A stretch of DNA of 64,000 nt from Clostridiales bacterium (GCA_017554745.1 JAFZHS010000017.1:62001-126000); one strand, 5' to 3'; counted from the first letter of the stretch, positions 1-9,905 are shown. Made by a program: numbers and translations. The notes: generated by a model not told the origin, from the letters alone.

Positions 1-889
1 CGACAATAACGTTGAGACTGAATCCGGAGTCCATGTCAAAGCGGTAGAAAGGACCAGCTCGGTTTATGAGATCAAGACGGATACCGATAAGTCTTATTTG
101 GCTAAAAATGTTGTCATAGCAACAGGCGGAATCACTTATCCCGTCACTGGTTCTACAGGCGATGCAATAAAGATTTTAAAGAGTATTACCGATGAATCGT
201 TCTTTGTGCCTTTCAAGCCTGCGCTTACATCCCTGTCATCTGATATTTCCGGTATTAAAGGACTTGCCGGAATACGCTGCAGAGGCGATGTTAAGATCGT
301 TGACTCCAAGGGTACTATTAAAGCCCAGTCTGAAGGTGAGATCTTGTTCACCAAGGAAGGCGGCATCTCAGGAATCTGTGTCATGGATGTTTCTGATGCG
401 GTTGTCAGACTTATTGACGATGGAGAAGAAGATGTAAAAGCCGTTGTCAATCTTACCGGAAAATCAGCCGGAGAGATCCTTCAGATGATCTATATCAGAA
501 GACAGATGTATGCCCACAGGACTTGTTCTGACGCGCTTTCCGGCATGCTCTTAAGGAATATAACAGATTTTGTCATGAAGCATATGGGCTTAAAGAGCGA
601 CAAGATGACTTTAAGAGAGCTTGATGACAGCAAGCTCTGTGAATTAACTAATCTTTTGTGCGCTTTCCCGATACCTGTTACAGGTTACGGCGCAGAAGAT
701 AAGGCACAGGTATCCTCAGGCGGTTTTAAGCTCTCCAAGCTTGACGATAATATGCAGGTAAAAGGTTGTCACGGCCTCTATATAATCGGAGAATCCGTCA
801 ACGTTAACGGTATTTGCGGCGGTTATAATCTCCAGTGGGCCTGGACATCAGCAGCCCTCGCGGCAGAAAGCATTTCGCAGGATGTTTGA
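1..889 (+). CDS. NAD(P)/FAD-dependent oxidoreductase, HI0933/BaiN-like (5' truncated)
   Basis: The reading frame is open from base 2 with no in-frame stop, so the gene begins before the window; the first visible in-frame start-like codon (TTG at 98) is internal. About 295 residues of the C-terminal part are present. Visible marks are the ATGG segment (about residue 40 of the visible part), typical of the FAD-binding Rossmann region in the HI0933/BaiN flavoprotein family, the middle GEILFTKEGGISG segment that family members share, and the C-terminal GESVNVNGICGGYNLQWAW segment, which closes the FAD site. The family consists of FAD-binding proteins of mostly unknown substrate; BaiN homologues reduce bile-acid intermediates, but that substrate cannot be assumed here. 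The stop codon overlaps the start of the next FAD-dependent gene by 8 bases, so the two are probably translationally coupled. Confidence 0.88.
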   Translation, partial: DNNVETESGVHVKAVERTSSVYEIKTDTDKSYLAKNVVIATGGITYPVTGSTGDAIKILKSITDESFFVPFKPALTSLSSDISGIKGLAGIRCRGDVKIVDSKGTIKAQSEGEILFTKEGGISGICVMDVSDAVVRLIDDGEEDVKAVVNLTGKSAGEILQMIYIRRQMYAHRTCSDALSGMLLRNITDFVMKHMGLKSDKMTLRELDDSKLCELTNLLCAFPIPVTGYGAEDKAQVSSGGFKLSKLDDNMQVKGCHGLYIIGESVNVNGICGGYNLQWAWTSAALAAESISQDV

Positions 890-2528
890 GATTAAGGTAA
901 AACCTGAAGTCTTTGCTGATAAAGTCTCTTCCAAACTTCCGGATTCGGTCATTATTGTCAGAGAGATCCGTAAGTCAGGCAGCAAGGCCATGAGACAGGG
1001 CCTTAAAAAGCTTGAAGACGGCTCGCTTTTACTTGATATCTCCAAAAAATTTATCGATGCAAGACACGGTAAAGTCACTGTAAATTACCGGTTTGATTTC
1101 ATTACTCCCGGGCAGAAGGATGCACGTGACGAAGAGGTCAATTCCAGGGCATTGCCTTATGCAGACAGCTTCGATAATACAGATTCTTTTAAGCGTCCCG
1201 TCGTTGTAGGAACAGGTCCTGCAGGGCTTTATGCGGCGTTGGTCCTTGCTAAATACGGCCTTAGACCGATCGTTCTCGAGCGTGGACCTGAGATGAGTCA
1301 GCGAATTAAGGACACAGATTCTTTTAAGTCGGGCAGTGGGCCTGTTAAGCCTAATTCCAATATCCAGTTCGGTGAAGGCGGAGCTGGAACATTCTCTGAC
1401 GGAAAACTTTATTCAGGCATAAGTTCAGGACTTAAGGAATATGTCTTAAGCTCAATGATCGCTCACGGAGCGCCTTCAGACATCCTCTATGATGCTCATC
1501 CCCATATTGGCACTGACAGGCTCAGAAAGGTCGTTACAAGTGTCAGGGAGGACATTATCGCTTTAGGCGGTGAAGTCAGGTTTAATACCACATTTATGGG
1601 CTATAAGGCTGACAAAGGCGTACTTAAGAGCATAACCGCTGAAAGCGATGAGGGAACTTATGAGATACCATGCGATAACTTGATCCTTGCTATCGGTCAT
1701 TCGAGCAGGGATACTTTCAGGGCACTAAACAGATTAGGTGTCGACATGCAGTCAAAGCCGTTTTCTGTCGGCGTAAGGATAGAACACTTAAGATCAGATA
1801 TAGACACTTCACAGTTCGGTTTTGATTCAGATTATTCAACAGATGTCACAGCATCAATATATAAGCTTTCCTGCGATACAAAGACAGGGCGTAAGCTCTA
1901 CACATTCTGCATGTGCCCCGGCGGCGAGGTCGTTGCCGCACAGTCCGACAACCAAAGCGTATGCACGAACGGCATGAGCTTAAGGGCCCGCAATAACGGT
2001 AATTCAAACAGCGCGATCCTCGTGCCTGTTGACAGCAAAGATTACGGCGACGGTGTTTTGGACGGCGTCAGTTTCCAGGAAGAACTCGAACACCGCGCTT
2101 TTATTGCCGGCGGCAAAACAGGCAAAGCACCCGCAGTAAGATATGGAGATTTGATCGAAAATAAGCCGACAAAAGAATTCGGTAAGGTTAAGCCTTCTTA
2201 TATGCCCGGTGTTGCTTGTGCTGATCTTAATGAAGTTTTCCCTGAAGTGATTCTGGATACTATAAAGGATGGCGTAAGCCGCATGGGCACGAAGATCAAG
2301 GGCTTTGATGATCCTGATGCAGTGCTCACTGCGGTAGAAGCAAGAAGCTCATCACCGGTTAGGATCGTTAGAGATTCCGAGACTCTTCAAAGCGTGTCAG
2401 TAAAGGGCGTTTATCCCTGCGGGGAAGGCGCAGGTTACGCAGGAGGTATCATGTCTTCTGCCATTGACGGAATAAAATGCGCCAATAAACTTGCCGTTTC
2501 TTTGCTGGAATGTTCGAAAATTCAATAA
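882..2528 (+). CDS. FAD-dependent dehydrogenase, COG2509-type
   Basis: A 548-residue protein with an N-terminal domain of about 95 residues, then a dinucleotide-binding GTGPAGLYAALVLAKYG motif at about residue 107, a conserved GEGGAGTFSDGKL segment (about 163-175) and a C-terminal FAD-closing PCGEGAGYAGGIMSSAIDG segment. This order and length match the uncharacterised FAD-dependent dehydrogenases of COG2509, which are common in Clostridia. The substrate is unknown. The ATG overlaps the preceding flavoprotein gene by 8 bases, which suggests co-transcription and possible functional pairing. About 60 bases separate it from the ACT-domain gene; I see no clear terminator there. Confidence 0.87.
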   Translation: MFEIKVKPEVFADKVSSKLPDSVIIVREIRKSGSKAMRQGLKKLEDGSLLLDISKKFIDARHGKVTVNYRFDFITPGQKDARDEEVNSRALPYADSFDNTDSFKRPVVVGTGPAGLYAALVLAKYGLRPIVLERGPEMSQRIKDTDSFKSGSGPVKPNSNIQFGEGGAGTFSDGKLYSGISSGLKEYVLSSMIAHGAPSDILYDAHPHIGTDRLRKVVTSVREDIIALGGEVRFNTTFMGYKADKGVLKSITAESDEGTYEIPCDNLILAIGHSSRDTFRALNRLGVDMQSKPFSVGVRIEHLRSDIDTSQFGFDSDYSTDVTASIYKLSCDTKTGRKLYTFCMCPGGEVVAAQSDNQSVCTNGMSLRARNNGNSNSAILVPVDSKDYGDGVLDGVSFQEELEHRAFIAGGKTGKAPAVRYGDLIENKPTKEFGKVKPSYMPGVACADLNEVFPEVILDTIKDGVSRMGTKIKGFDDPDAVLTAVEARSSSPVRIVRDSETLQSVSVKGVYPCGEGAGYAGGIMSSAIDGIKCANKLAVSLLECSKIQ

Positions 2529-2591
2529 TCAATGTAGTTTTAGTGATATTAGCGTTAAAATCAGAAGCATAATTGCAGGAGGTATCTACTT

Positions 2592-2876
2592 ATGAATCAG
2601 GAAAAGAATACGGCTGTTGTTACAGTATTGGGAAGAGACCGCGTAGGTATTATCGCTGATGTCTCAAGACTTCTTGCAGATTACGGTATCAATATCAATG
2701 ATATTTCGCAGACTATCTTAGATGACATCTTTACGATGGTAATGATGGTAGATCTTAAGGATCTCGTTATCGAGGAGTCTGATATCTCAGACAAGTTAAG
2801 TGAACTGGGCAAAAAGCTCGGCGTGCAGATCACGATCCAGCACACAGGCCTTTTCAACGCCATGCACACCATCTGA
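2592..2876 (+). CDS. ACT domain-containing protein (UPF0237 family)
   Basis: A 94-residue single ACT domain with the typical start TAVVTVLGRDRVGIIADVS and the later NINDISQTI segment. ACT domains bind small ligands, usually amino acids, and stand-alone members of this family are thought to be sensory or regulatory subunits. A strong AGGAGG lies 9 bases before the ATG. The gene directly downstream is the PFL/UPF0210 protein; this two-gene order is conserved in many Firmicutes, so the two products probably act together. No enzymatic activity is expected for this protein itself. Confidence 0.9.
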   Translation: MNQEKNTAVVTVLGRDRVGIIADVSRLLADYGININDISQTILDDIFTMVMMVDLKDLVIEESDISDKLSELGKKLGVQITIQHTGLFNAMHTI

Positions 2877-2897
2877 TAAGCATTTAAAGAGGTTATT

Positions 2898-4256
2898 ATG
2901 ATCAACGAACATGAGATTATAGAGACGATGCAGATGTTCAACAGCCAGCATCTGGACATCCGTACGATCACCATGGGTATCTCTCTTATGGATTGTGCCG
3001 CTCCGACTGTCGAAGAATCCTGTAACAGGATCTATGACAAGATCTGCAGATATGCGGGAAAGCTTGTCGAGACCGGCGAACTTATCAGCAAGAAATACGG
3101 CATTCCGATCATTCATAAGAGGATTTCCGTTACACCTATATCAATTGTTGCAGCTGCGTGCGGAGCAAAGGATTACACTCCGTTTGCCAAGACTCTTGAT
3201 AAGGCTGCAAGGACATGCGGAGTTAACTTCATCGGCGGATTCTCCGCTCTCGTCCAGAAGGGCTATACAAATTCCGATAAGGTGCTCATCAATTCGATTC
3301 CTGATGCGCTCGCGTCAACCGAATTCGTATGTTCAAGCGTTAATGTTGCTTCCACTAGGACCGGTATCAATATGGACGCCGTACGCGATATGGGCGTCAT
3401 CATCAAGAAAGCTGCCGAGGCTACAAAGAACCAGGGCGCTATCGGCTGTGCTAAGCTCGTTGTTTTCGCAAATGCTCCTGAAGATAATCCGTTCATGGCA
3501 GGCGCTTTCTTAGGTCCCGGTGAACCCGAGTGCGTGATCAATGTCGGTATCTCAGGCCCCGGTGTAGTAAAGCACGCATTAGAAGGCGTTAAGGGCAAGG
3601 ACCTTGGCGTTGTTGCAGAGACCATCAAAAAGGCTGCATTTAAGATCACAAGAGTAGGTGAACTCGTTGCCAGAGAAGCTTCCGAGCGCCTTAAGGTTCC
3701 TTTCGGAATCATCGACCTGTCGCTCGCTCCTACACCTGCTGTAGGCGACTCCGTTGCCAGACTTCTTGAAGAATTCGGCCTTGAGACCTGCGGCACATGG
3801 GGCACGACTGCCTGCCTTGCAATGCTCAATGATGCAGTCAAGAAGGGCGGTATCATGGCATCTTCTTATGTCGGCGGCCTTTCCGGCGCATTCATCCCCG
3901 TATCAGAAGATGAGGGCATGATCGCAGCTGCAAGATCAGGTTCTTTGAAGCTCGAAAAGCTCGAAGCCATGACCTGCGTATGCTCCGTAGGTCTCGACAT
4001 GATCGCTATCCCCGGTGATACGACTGCAGAGACTATCTCAGGCATCATCGCTGACGAGATGGCAGTCGGCACTTTCAATAACAAGACAACGGCTGTAAGG
4101 CTTATTCCTGTTCCCGGCAAGACTGTCGGCGACAGTGTTGAATTCGGCGGCCTTTTGGGCACTGCTCCTATCATGGACGTCAACCGCGCTTCCTGTGCGG
4201 ACTTCATCCACAGGGGCGGCAGGATCCCGGCGCCGATCCATTCAATGAGAAACTAA
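2898..4256 (+). CDS. PFL family protein (UPF0210/DUF711)
   Basis: A 452-residue protein of the UPF0210 family, recognised by the N-terminal [11 protein letters not shown] segment, the central [11 protein letters not shown] and [20 protein letters not shown] stretches and the glycine-rich C-terminal [15 protein letters not shown] ending. Length equals the family norm of about 450. The fold is distantly related to pyruvate formate-lyase/glycyl radical barrels (hence the name), but no radical Gly site or cofactor is established, and the function is unknown. It follows the ACT-domain gene by 21 bases with its own AAAGAGG ribosome site, forming the conserved ACT-PFL pair. The GH13 gene starts 18 bases after it. 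Confidence 0.9.
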   Translation: MINEHEIIETMQMFNSQHLDIRTITMGISLMDCAAPTVEESCNRIYDKICRYAGKLVETGELISKKYGIPIIHKRISVTPISIVAAACGAKDYTPFAKTLDKAARTCGVNFIGGFSALVQKGYTNSDKVLINSIPDALASTEFVCSSVNVASTRTGINMDAVRDMGVIIKKAAEATKNQGAIGCAKLVVFANAPEDNPFMAGAFLGPGEPECVINVGISGPGVVKHALEGVKGKDLGVVAETIKKAAFKITRVGELVAREASERLKVPFGIIDLSLAPTPAVGDSVARLLEEFGLETCGTWGTTACLAMLNDAVKKGGIMASSYVGGLSGAFIPVSEDEGMIAAARSGSLKLEKLEAMTCVCSVGLDMIAIPGDTTAETISGIIADEMAVGTFNNKTTAVRLIPVPGKTVGDSVEFGGLLGTAPIMDVNRASCADFIHRGGRIPAPIHSMRN

Positions 4257-4274
4257 TACAAAGAAGGTCAGCTT

Positions 4275-5585
4275 ATGTGGTACGAAGAAGCAGTGTTCTA
4301 TCAGATATATCCCCTGGGTTTCTGTGGAGCACCCTTTGAGAATGACGGAAAACCTGAATCGAGGATCCTCAAGGTCTTAGACTGGATCCCTCATATGAAA
4401 AAACTCGGCATTAATGCCATTTATTTTTCTCCTGTTTTCGAGTCTGATACACACGGCTACAACACAAGAGATTACGGACTTATCGATACCAGACTTGGCA
4501 CTAACGATGACTTCAAAAAAGTCGTTGATAAGCTTCATGAAGAGGGAATCAAGGTAGTCTTGGACGGCGTTTTCAATCACGTGGGAAGAGGCTTCTGGGC
4601 ATTTAAAGATGTGCAGGAAAAACGTTGGGATTCTCCTTATAAGGACTGGTTCCATCTCTCTTTTGACGGCAATTCAAACTACAATGACGGCTTCTGGTAT
4701 GAAGGCTGGGAAGGCAATTACGACCTCGTAAAGCTTAATCTCAGGAACCCCGCAGTTATCGATCACATACTTGATAAGGTAAATTACTGGATAAACTTTT
4801 TTGACATCGACGGATTAAGACTCGATGTGGCGTATTGCTTAGACCACGAGTTCTTAAGAAGATTAAGAGAGTTTACTGACAGCAAAAAGAATGAATTCTT
4901 CCTGCTTGGTGAAGTCCTACACGGTGAATACGGAAGAATGCTTAATGACATGCATCTGCATTCTCTTACGAATTATCAGTGCTATAAGGGCATATATTCA
5001 TCTTTTAATTCAGCCAACATGTTCGAGATCATGCATTCTCTGATGAGGCTGTTCGGTCCTGAGGACTGGACAGTTTGCAGGGGCGCGCATCTTCTGTCTT
5101 TTGCCGATAACCATGATGTAACGCGAATCGCTTCTATCTTAAACGACGAGAGCCTTCTGCCGCTGGTTTATACGCTTGTTTTCGGAATGCCGGGAATCCC
5201 TTGTGTTTACTATGGTTCCGAGTGGGGTACAAAAGCCAGGAAAGAAGAGGGTGACCCTGCGCTCAGAGTCTCATTTGATAAGCCTGAATGGAATCAGCTG
5301 ACTGATCATATTGCCAAGCTTTCTGAGATAAAGAAGAACAGCCGCGCGCTCAATTACGGCGGACTCCGTATTGTTGTGCTTACAAATAAGCAATGTATAT
5401 TTGAACGCAACTCTGGTGACGAGAGGGTTATGGTCGCTATAAATATGGACTCAAATCCTTACATGGCTCACTTTGATGCAGGCTGCGGGCAGGCAAAAGA
5501 GCTTATCTCAGGAACTATCCATGACTTCGGCGGTGGCTCTGTTTTGCAGCCTAAATCTTCTGAAATATGGCTTATGGAGCGCTGA
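4275..5585 (+). CDS. GH13 alpha-amylase family glycosidase (maltodextrinase/cyclomaltodextrinase-like)
   Basis: A 436-residue cytoplasmic enzyme with no signal peptide. All four GH13 regions are visible: region I DGVFNH (D97-H102), region II GLRLDVAYC with R182 and nucleophile D184, region III GEVLHGEY with acid/base E213, and region IV FADNHD (H280, D281). It should act on alpha-1,4-glucosidic bonds of short maltooligosaccharides, by retention; at this length it lacks the N-terminal starch-binding domain of classical neopullulanases. The product could instead be a transferase or isomerase, since GH13 subfamily cannot be settled by eye. It follows the PFL gene by 18 bases, with an AAAGAAGGTCAGCTT leader, and may be co-transcribed. 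The secreted solute-binding protein downstream could feed it, but it has its own promoter. Confidence 0.88.
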   Translation: MWYEEAVFYQIYPLGFCGAPFENDGKPESRILKVLDWIPHMKKLGINAIYFSPVFESDTHGYNTRDYGLIDTRLGTNDDFKKVVDKLHEEGIKVVLDGVFNHVGRGFWAFKDVQEKRWDSPYKDWFHLSFDGNSNYNDGFWYEGWEGNYDLVKLNLRNPAVIDHILDKVNYWINFFDIDGLRLDVAYCLDHEFLRRLREFTDSKKNEFFLLGEVLHGEYGRMLNDMHLHSLTNYQCYKGIYSSFNSANMFEIMHSLMRLFGPEDWTVCRGAHLLSFADNHDVTRIASILNDESLLPLVYTLVFGMPGIPCVYYGSEWGTKARKEEGDPALRVSFDKPEWNQLTDHIAKLSEIKKNSRALNYGGLRIVVLTNKQCIFERNSGDERVMVAINMDSNPYMAHFDAGCGQAKELISGTIHDFGGGSVLQPKSSEIWLMER

Positions 5586-5643
5586 ACAGGCTAAAAACTG
5601 TAATTCCTCGTAAATTTTCATTGATTTTTTCATCTTTAAGTTG

Positions 5644-5669
5644 CCCTTTTGTTGTATATAATAAAAGGG
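5644..5669 (+). promoter_or_regulatory. -10 box inside an inverted repeat before the solute-binding protein gene
   Basis: CCCTTTT (5644-5650) and AAAAGGG (5663-5669) form a perfect 7-base inverted repeat with 12 bases between, and a consensus TATAAT (5657-5662) lies inside it. No good -35 box is seen 17 bases upstream, which would fit an activator-dependent promoter. The hairpin could also end transcription from the GH13 gene, as it is followed by TATTTT. Which role applies cannot be decided by reading. Confidence 0.5.
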
Positions 5670-5705
5670 TATTTTCATAAATCTTGAAAATGGGGAGGGT
5701 AAGGT

Positions 5706-7505
5706 ATGAATAGAATGCGTAGATTTTTGGCATTTTTGATGGTATCTGCGATGGTATTATCAGTCTGCTCCTGTGCCAGGGTTGCTCATCCTGAGATAAA
5801 GGAAGAAGAAGAGAGAAACTACGTCAAACAGGAAGATCCTTATGGTGTTGATCCCGTAATAGTTACTCCGGATCCTGTAGCAACTCCGGTTCCTACGCCC
5901 GCATCTCATGACGGCATTGTTGACATGACAATGTTTGTCGCGATGTCCGGAAGGGAGAAGAACGACGGTAATGACATCCAGGAGCTCATCGCTGAGAAGA
6001 CAGGTGTCAGAGTAAAAGAGACCTGGCTTACAGGTCAGATGCCTAGTGAAGCTGTTTCTTCGATCATCGCTTCCGGTAAACTTCCGGATTTTATTGATGG
6101 CGGAGACGCCAGTATTGACCTTTACTATAGCGGCCTTCTCGTTGCCTGGGATGATTATCTTGAGAAGTATCCTAATCTTAAGGAAATGTTTACAGACGAG
6201 GAATGGGATCAGTTCCGCCAGAGCGACGGCCACATATACTGGGCTAATGTTTTCGGCAATCACTATAAAGAAGACACTACAACGCTTCATAACGCTCAGG
6301 CTTTCTGGATCCAGACAAGAGTCCTTGAGTGGGACGGATATCCGAAGATCGAGACTTTGGATGAGTATTTCGACCTGCTCGAAAGATATGCTGCCGCAAA
6401 TCCTGAAATGCCGAACGGAGATAAAGTAATTCCTTATACTTGTCTTTGTGAAGACTGGAAGTATTTTTGCCTTGAGAATGCTCCGATGTTCCTTGACGGG
6501 TATCCGGCAAATAACTGCGTTATCGTTAATGTTGATCAGGGAATGGATCATCCAAAGGTCGTTGATTACAATACCACGGATACCGCTAAGTATTATTTCA
6601 AGAAATTGAATGAAGAATACAACAAGGGTGTTATCGATCCCGATTTTGCTACACAGACATACGACGAATACATTGCAAAACTCTGCACTGGCCGTATTCT
6701 GGGCATGAACGACCAGTATTGGAATTTTGCATATAGCATCATGGGTTCTTTTGCTGAATACAGAAGTGATGCCAAGGATGGCAGCTACTACACTCTTTCT
6801 GATATCGGATGTGAATATGTTCCGCTCGGACTTACAGTCAAGAAGGGTATGACCCAGCAGTATCATTCATATGGCGATACGCTTAATACTTACTCCGGCA
6901 TTGCTGTTACGACAAGCTGTCAGGATCCTGATCTTGCGTTCAGTTTCTTAAGCGCACTTCTTGACCAGGATATTCATGATCTCCGTTTCTGGGGTATCGA
7001 AGGAGTCGATTATCTTGTAGACGGCAACGGTATGTACTACAGAACTGAAGAGATGAGAGCAAACTGGTCAGATTATAACTACCTTGCCAGCCACACTTGT
7101 GAGTATTCATACATGCCTCAATGGGAAGGAAGAAGCAAGGACGGTATTAACTACATGAAGCCTGCTGATTCTCCTGCAGAATTTCTTGAAACTGTTCCGG
7201 CATGCGTAAAGAAGTGCTTTGAAGCATATGGCGTAGGTAACTATTGTGAGTTCCTCGGTTCTGAAAAAGTCGAACAGGGTCCCTGGTATCCGATGTGGTC
7301 ATGGTCTAATGCCATTGGTGCAGGCGATCCCGGAGGTGATGCATGGCAGGAAATGGCTTATGTAAAGCATAAGTATCTTCCTGAAGTTGTTATGAGCTCC
7401 AATTTCGACTCAGCGTGGAAATCTTATATGGATGCTTACAATGAGACACATCCTGAGGAGTTCCTCCAGGCAGCTCAGGATGAACTTGAGAGAAGACTGA
7501 CATAA
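5706..7505 (+). CDS. Extracellular solute-binding lipoprotein (ABC transporter, sugar-type)
   Basis: A 599-residue lipoprotein. The start MNRMRRFLAFLMV is basic then hydrophobic and ends in a lipobox-like VCSC, with C23 the probable lipid-modified residue. A short Pro/Thr-rich linker (about residues 50-70) precedes a large mature domain of the kind seen in clostridial LplA-like/family 1 solute-binding proteins, with motifs such as SIIASGKLPDFIDGG (early lobe) and the aromatic-rich C-terminal lobe. Such proteins bring oligosaccharides or related ligands to an ABC permease. No permease or ATPase gene is nearby, so this is an orphan binding protein. A very strong GGGGAGGGTAAGGT ribosome site lies just before the ATG, and a strong terminator follows. 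Confidence 0.85.
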   Translation: MNRMRRFLAFLMVSAMVLSVCSCARVAHPEIKEEEERNYVKQEDPYGVDPVIVTPDPVATPVPTPASHDGIVDMTMFVAMSGREKNDGNDIQELIAEKTGVRVKETWLTGQMPSEAVSSIIASGKLPDFIDGGDASIDLYYSGLLVAWDDYLEKYPNLKEMFTDEEWDQFRQSDGHIYWANVFGNHYKEDTTTLHNAQAFWIQTRVLEWDGYPKIETLDEYFDLLERYAAANPEMPNGDKVIPYTCLCEDWKYFCLENAPMFLDGYPANNCVIVNVDQGMDHPKVVDYNTTDTAKYYFKKLNEEYNKGVIDPDFATQTYDEYIAKLCTGRILGMNDQYWNFAYSIMGSFAEYRSDAKDGSYYTLSDIGCEYVPLGLTVKKGMTQQYHSYGDTLNTYSGIAVTTSCQDPDLAFSFLSALLDQDIHDLRFWGIEGVDYLVDGNGMYYRTEEMRANWSDYNYLASHTCEYSYMPQWEGRSKDGINYMKPADSPAEFLETVPACVKKCFEAYGVGNYCEFLGSEKVEQGPWYPMWSWSNAIGAGDPGGDAWQEMAYVKHKYLPEVVMSSNFDSAWKSYMDAYNETHPEEFLQAAQDELERRLT

Positions 7506-7528
7506 AGTTAAGACACACCATTGAATTA

Positions 7529-7560
7529 AAAGACTCAACCTGTTTGGTTGAGTCTTTTTT
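7529..7560. terminator. Bidirectional intrinsic terminator
   Basis: A perfect 12-bp stem (AAAGACTCAACC with GGTTGAGTCTTT) closed by a TGTTT loop, flanked by A-rich and T-rich runs on both sides. It lies between the convergent solute-binding protein gene and the acyltransferase gene and can end both transcripts; the acyltransferase stop codon is inside the T-run. Confidence 0.92.
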
Positions 7561-8527
7561 ATATAACGTATTTGCTGTATTTGCCAAGAAGCTTTTTGAT
7601 GAGCACTACGAACAAAAGGCTAATCAATAAAGCTATGGCTGAGTTAACAGGGAATATGAAAATGTCTTTATATCCCGGAATAAACTTCATGAAATATATA
7701 AATGCGATATGGCACAGGTAGATGCCGAAAGAATAATCACCTAATAGGTGCAGGGACTTGATCTCGGGACATTTTCCGCTCTTTATGATCCTGTAGAAAA
7801 TCAGCGTAAACAAAAAGCCTGTCAGAAGGGAAGTCAGCTTTTTTTGTGTGCCCGGATCGGTGTCTCCTGTGCAGTAGATCAGGTAAGTCTCAAAGCTTTC
7901 CAAAACGATCGATGCGACAAGCGCTAATAACAGAACAGCATTTGATAACTTGATCTCCATCAGATCATTTCCGAGCAGGTAACCAGTATAGAAATATGTG
8001 AACCAAACGAGACAAGATATGCCCATGATTATGCTGACAGTCTTGCTGTTTTCGTAGCCTAAAAGGACGGGGAGATATCTCATGACTATCATTTCGACGG
8101 GCGAGATAAGGAATCCCAGTATTTTGAATTTGGAACGGGCAAGCTTGTCGATCAACGGAATAAGCAGAGCAAACTGGCAATAGACCAGCACATAGTACAT
8201 TGTGGAGGTCGCGTTGCCTTTGATCAGTTTACTGAGGAAGTCCAGAGGGATCTTTGCTGGTTCATTGAAGTATTTTATGGTGGCATATATCAAAGTCCAT
8301 ACTATGTAAGGGAAGATGACTTTAGATATTCTTTTTAACGGGTGCCATCGTTCGGCACTCGATAAGAGACCGCTTAAGAAGAGAAAAACACCGACTGCAA
8401 AGTTGATAAAAGGTCTGTAAAAAACAAGAGGAAAACCTATCGGACAACTGTGAGTCACAACGACAGCAATAATACATATTCCACGTATTACCTGTATCGT
8501 ATAACTCTGTCTGGGCGTTAAGGTCAT
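7559..8527 (-). CDS. Membrane acyltransferase (Acyltransferase_3/OafA family)
   Basis: A 322-residue protein made mostly of hydrophobic helices (about ten by eye). The N-terminal RQSYTIQVIRGICIIAVVVTHS segment has the R...H arrangement typical of the first helix of Acyltransferase_3 enzymes, which move acetyl or other acyl groups onto surface polysaccharides, peptidoglycan or other extracellular acceptors. The acceptor is unknown. The start is 11 bases after the argH stop with only a weak AAGAG before it, so it may depend on translation from argH. It is not functionally linked to arginine synthesis as far as one can see. A terminator follows immediately. Confidence 0.85.
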   Translation of the reverse strand: MTLTPRQSYTIQVIRGICIIAVVVTHSCPIGFPLVFYRPFINFAVGVFLFLSGLLSSAERWHPLKRISKVIFPYIVWTLIYATIKYFNEPAKIPLDFLSKLIKGNATSTMYYVLVYCQFALLIPLIDKLARSKFKILGFLISPVEMIVMRYLPVLLGYENSKTVSIIMGISCLVWFTYFYTGYLLGNDLMEIKLSNAVLLLALVASIVLESFETYLIYCTGDTDPGTQKKLTSLLTGFLFTLIFYRIIKSGKCPEIKSLHLLGDYSFGIYLCHIAFIYFMKFIPGYKDIFIFPVNSAIALLISLLFVVLIKKLLGKYSKYVI

Positions 8528-8538
8528 CTCTTGTTATT

Positions 8539-9900
8539 TCAGTAGTTATCCAGATACTTTTTCACAGTATCAGGTGCGGGTCCTCCGATAAGGCTTCTGC
8601 CTTCAACGCATGTCTTCAAAGAAATTGCATCGTAGACGTCTTCTTCAAAAGCAGGAGAGAACTCCTTAAGCTTATCTAAAGAAACGTCGAGCAATGAGAT
8701 GCCGTTCTCGATGCAGTAGTGAACGAGCTTACCGGAGATAGCATGAGTCTCACGGAAAGGAAGACCTTTCTTAACGAGATAGTCAGCCAGGTCCGTAGCG
8801 TTTGTAAATCCGCCAAGAGCTGCAGCTTCCATGTTGTCCTTGCGGATGGTCATAGTCCTGATCATGCCGGTGAAGGGAGGAAGTACGGCCTTGATAGTCT
8901 CGATGCAGTCAAACATTGCTTCCTGGACTTCCTGCATATCCTTGTTATATGTAAGAGGCAGTCCCTTCATGATGACGAGCAGAGAGATAAGGTCGCCGTA
9001 AACGCGTCCGGTCTTACCGCGGGTGAGCTCTGCAACGTCAGGATTCTTCTTCTGGGGCATCATGGAAGAACCCGTGGAATATGCGTCATCGAGCTCATAG
9101 AATTTAAATTCCTGTGAAGCGTAGAGAATGATCTCTTCGCTCATACGTGAAAGGTGCATCATAAGGATGGAGCATGCTGATGCAAACTCTATGGCAAAGT
9201 CCCTGTCAGCAACGCCGTCCAAAGAGCAGAGAGTAACGCCGTTCATTCCGAGCTGGTCTGCAACGAATTCGCGGTCTAAAGGATATGTAGTTCCTGCAAG
9301 AGCTCCGCTGCCCAAAGGTGATACGTTAGCGCGTTCTTTTGCTTCGTTGATACGTGCGATGTCACGCTTAAACATCTCGATATATGCGGAAAGATAATGT
9401 GCATATGTGATGGGCTGCGCTCTCTGAAGGTGAGTGTATCCGGGCATATATGTCTCTGTATTTGCCTTTGCTATATCTACGAGCACATCGATAAGGTCAT
9501 CGAGAAGTTCAATGATCTCGCCGGCTTCGTCAACCATATAAAGACGCTGGTCAAGAGCTACTTGGTCGTTCCTAGAGCGTCCTGTGTGAAGGCGTTTGCC
9601 TGCGTCACCGATGCGGTTGGTAAGCTCTTCTTCAATAAACATATGAATGTCTTCGGCATCTGAATCAAAAGTCAGCTTGCCTGACTCGATATCTTCCTTA
9701 ATAGAGAGAAGACCGTTCTTAATGTCTTCTGCATCTTTTTCAGAGATAACGCCCTGTTTTGCGAGCATCTGTGAATGAGCGATGGAGCCCTCGATGTCCT
9801 GACTGTACATCTTGCAGTCGAAGGGAAGTGAAGAGTTGTAATCGTTTACTTCTTTGTCGGTAGCTTTCTCGAAGCGTCCTGCCCACATTTTCTTTGCCAT
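8539..9900 (-). CDS. argH: Argininosuccinate lyase
   Basis: Splits argininosuccinate into arginine and fumarate, the last step of arginine synthesis, in the cytoplasm as a homotetramer. The 453-residue length is normal. Key features are the start MWAGRF, the TGRSRNDQ segment (about 106-112), the THLQRAQP segment with H157 as candidate catalytic base, and the fumarase/lyase signature GSSMMPQKKNPD (277-288) with the flexible-loop serine. It starts 5 bases after the GNAT gene and has a GGAGTAAAACAT leader, so the two are in one transcript with argG upstream. Confidence 0.97.
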   Translation of the reverse strand: MAKKMWAGRFEKATDKEVNDYNSSLPFDCKMYSQDIEGSIAHSQMLAKQGVISEKDAEDIKNGLLSIKEDIESGKLTFDSDAEDIHMFIEEELTNRIGDAGKRLHTGRSRNDQVALDQRLYMVDEAGEIIELLDDLIDVLVDIAKANTETYMPGYTHLQRAQPITYAHYLSAYIEMFKRDIARINEAKERANVSPLGSGALAGTTYPLDREFVADQLGMNGVTLCSLDGVADRDFAIEFASACSILMMHLSRMSEEIILYASQEFKFYELDDAYSTGSSMMPQKKNPDVAELTRGKTGRVYGDLISLLVIMKGLPLTYNKDMQEVQEAMFDCIETIKAVLPPFTGMIRTMTIRKDNMEAAALGGFTNATDLADYLVKKGLPFRETHAISGKLVHYCIENGISLLDVSLDKLKEFSPAFEEDVYDAISLKTCVEGRSLIGGPAPDTVKKYLDNY

Positions 9901-9905
9901 ATGTT

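Noticed and set aside
1..889. Start of the first flavoprotein at base 98
   Set aside because: The frame is open upstream to the window edge, so TTG at 98 is internal; the gene is cut by the window.
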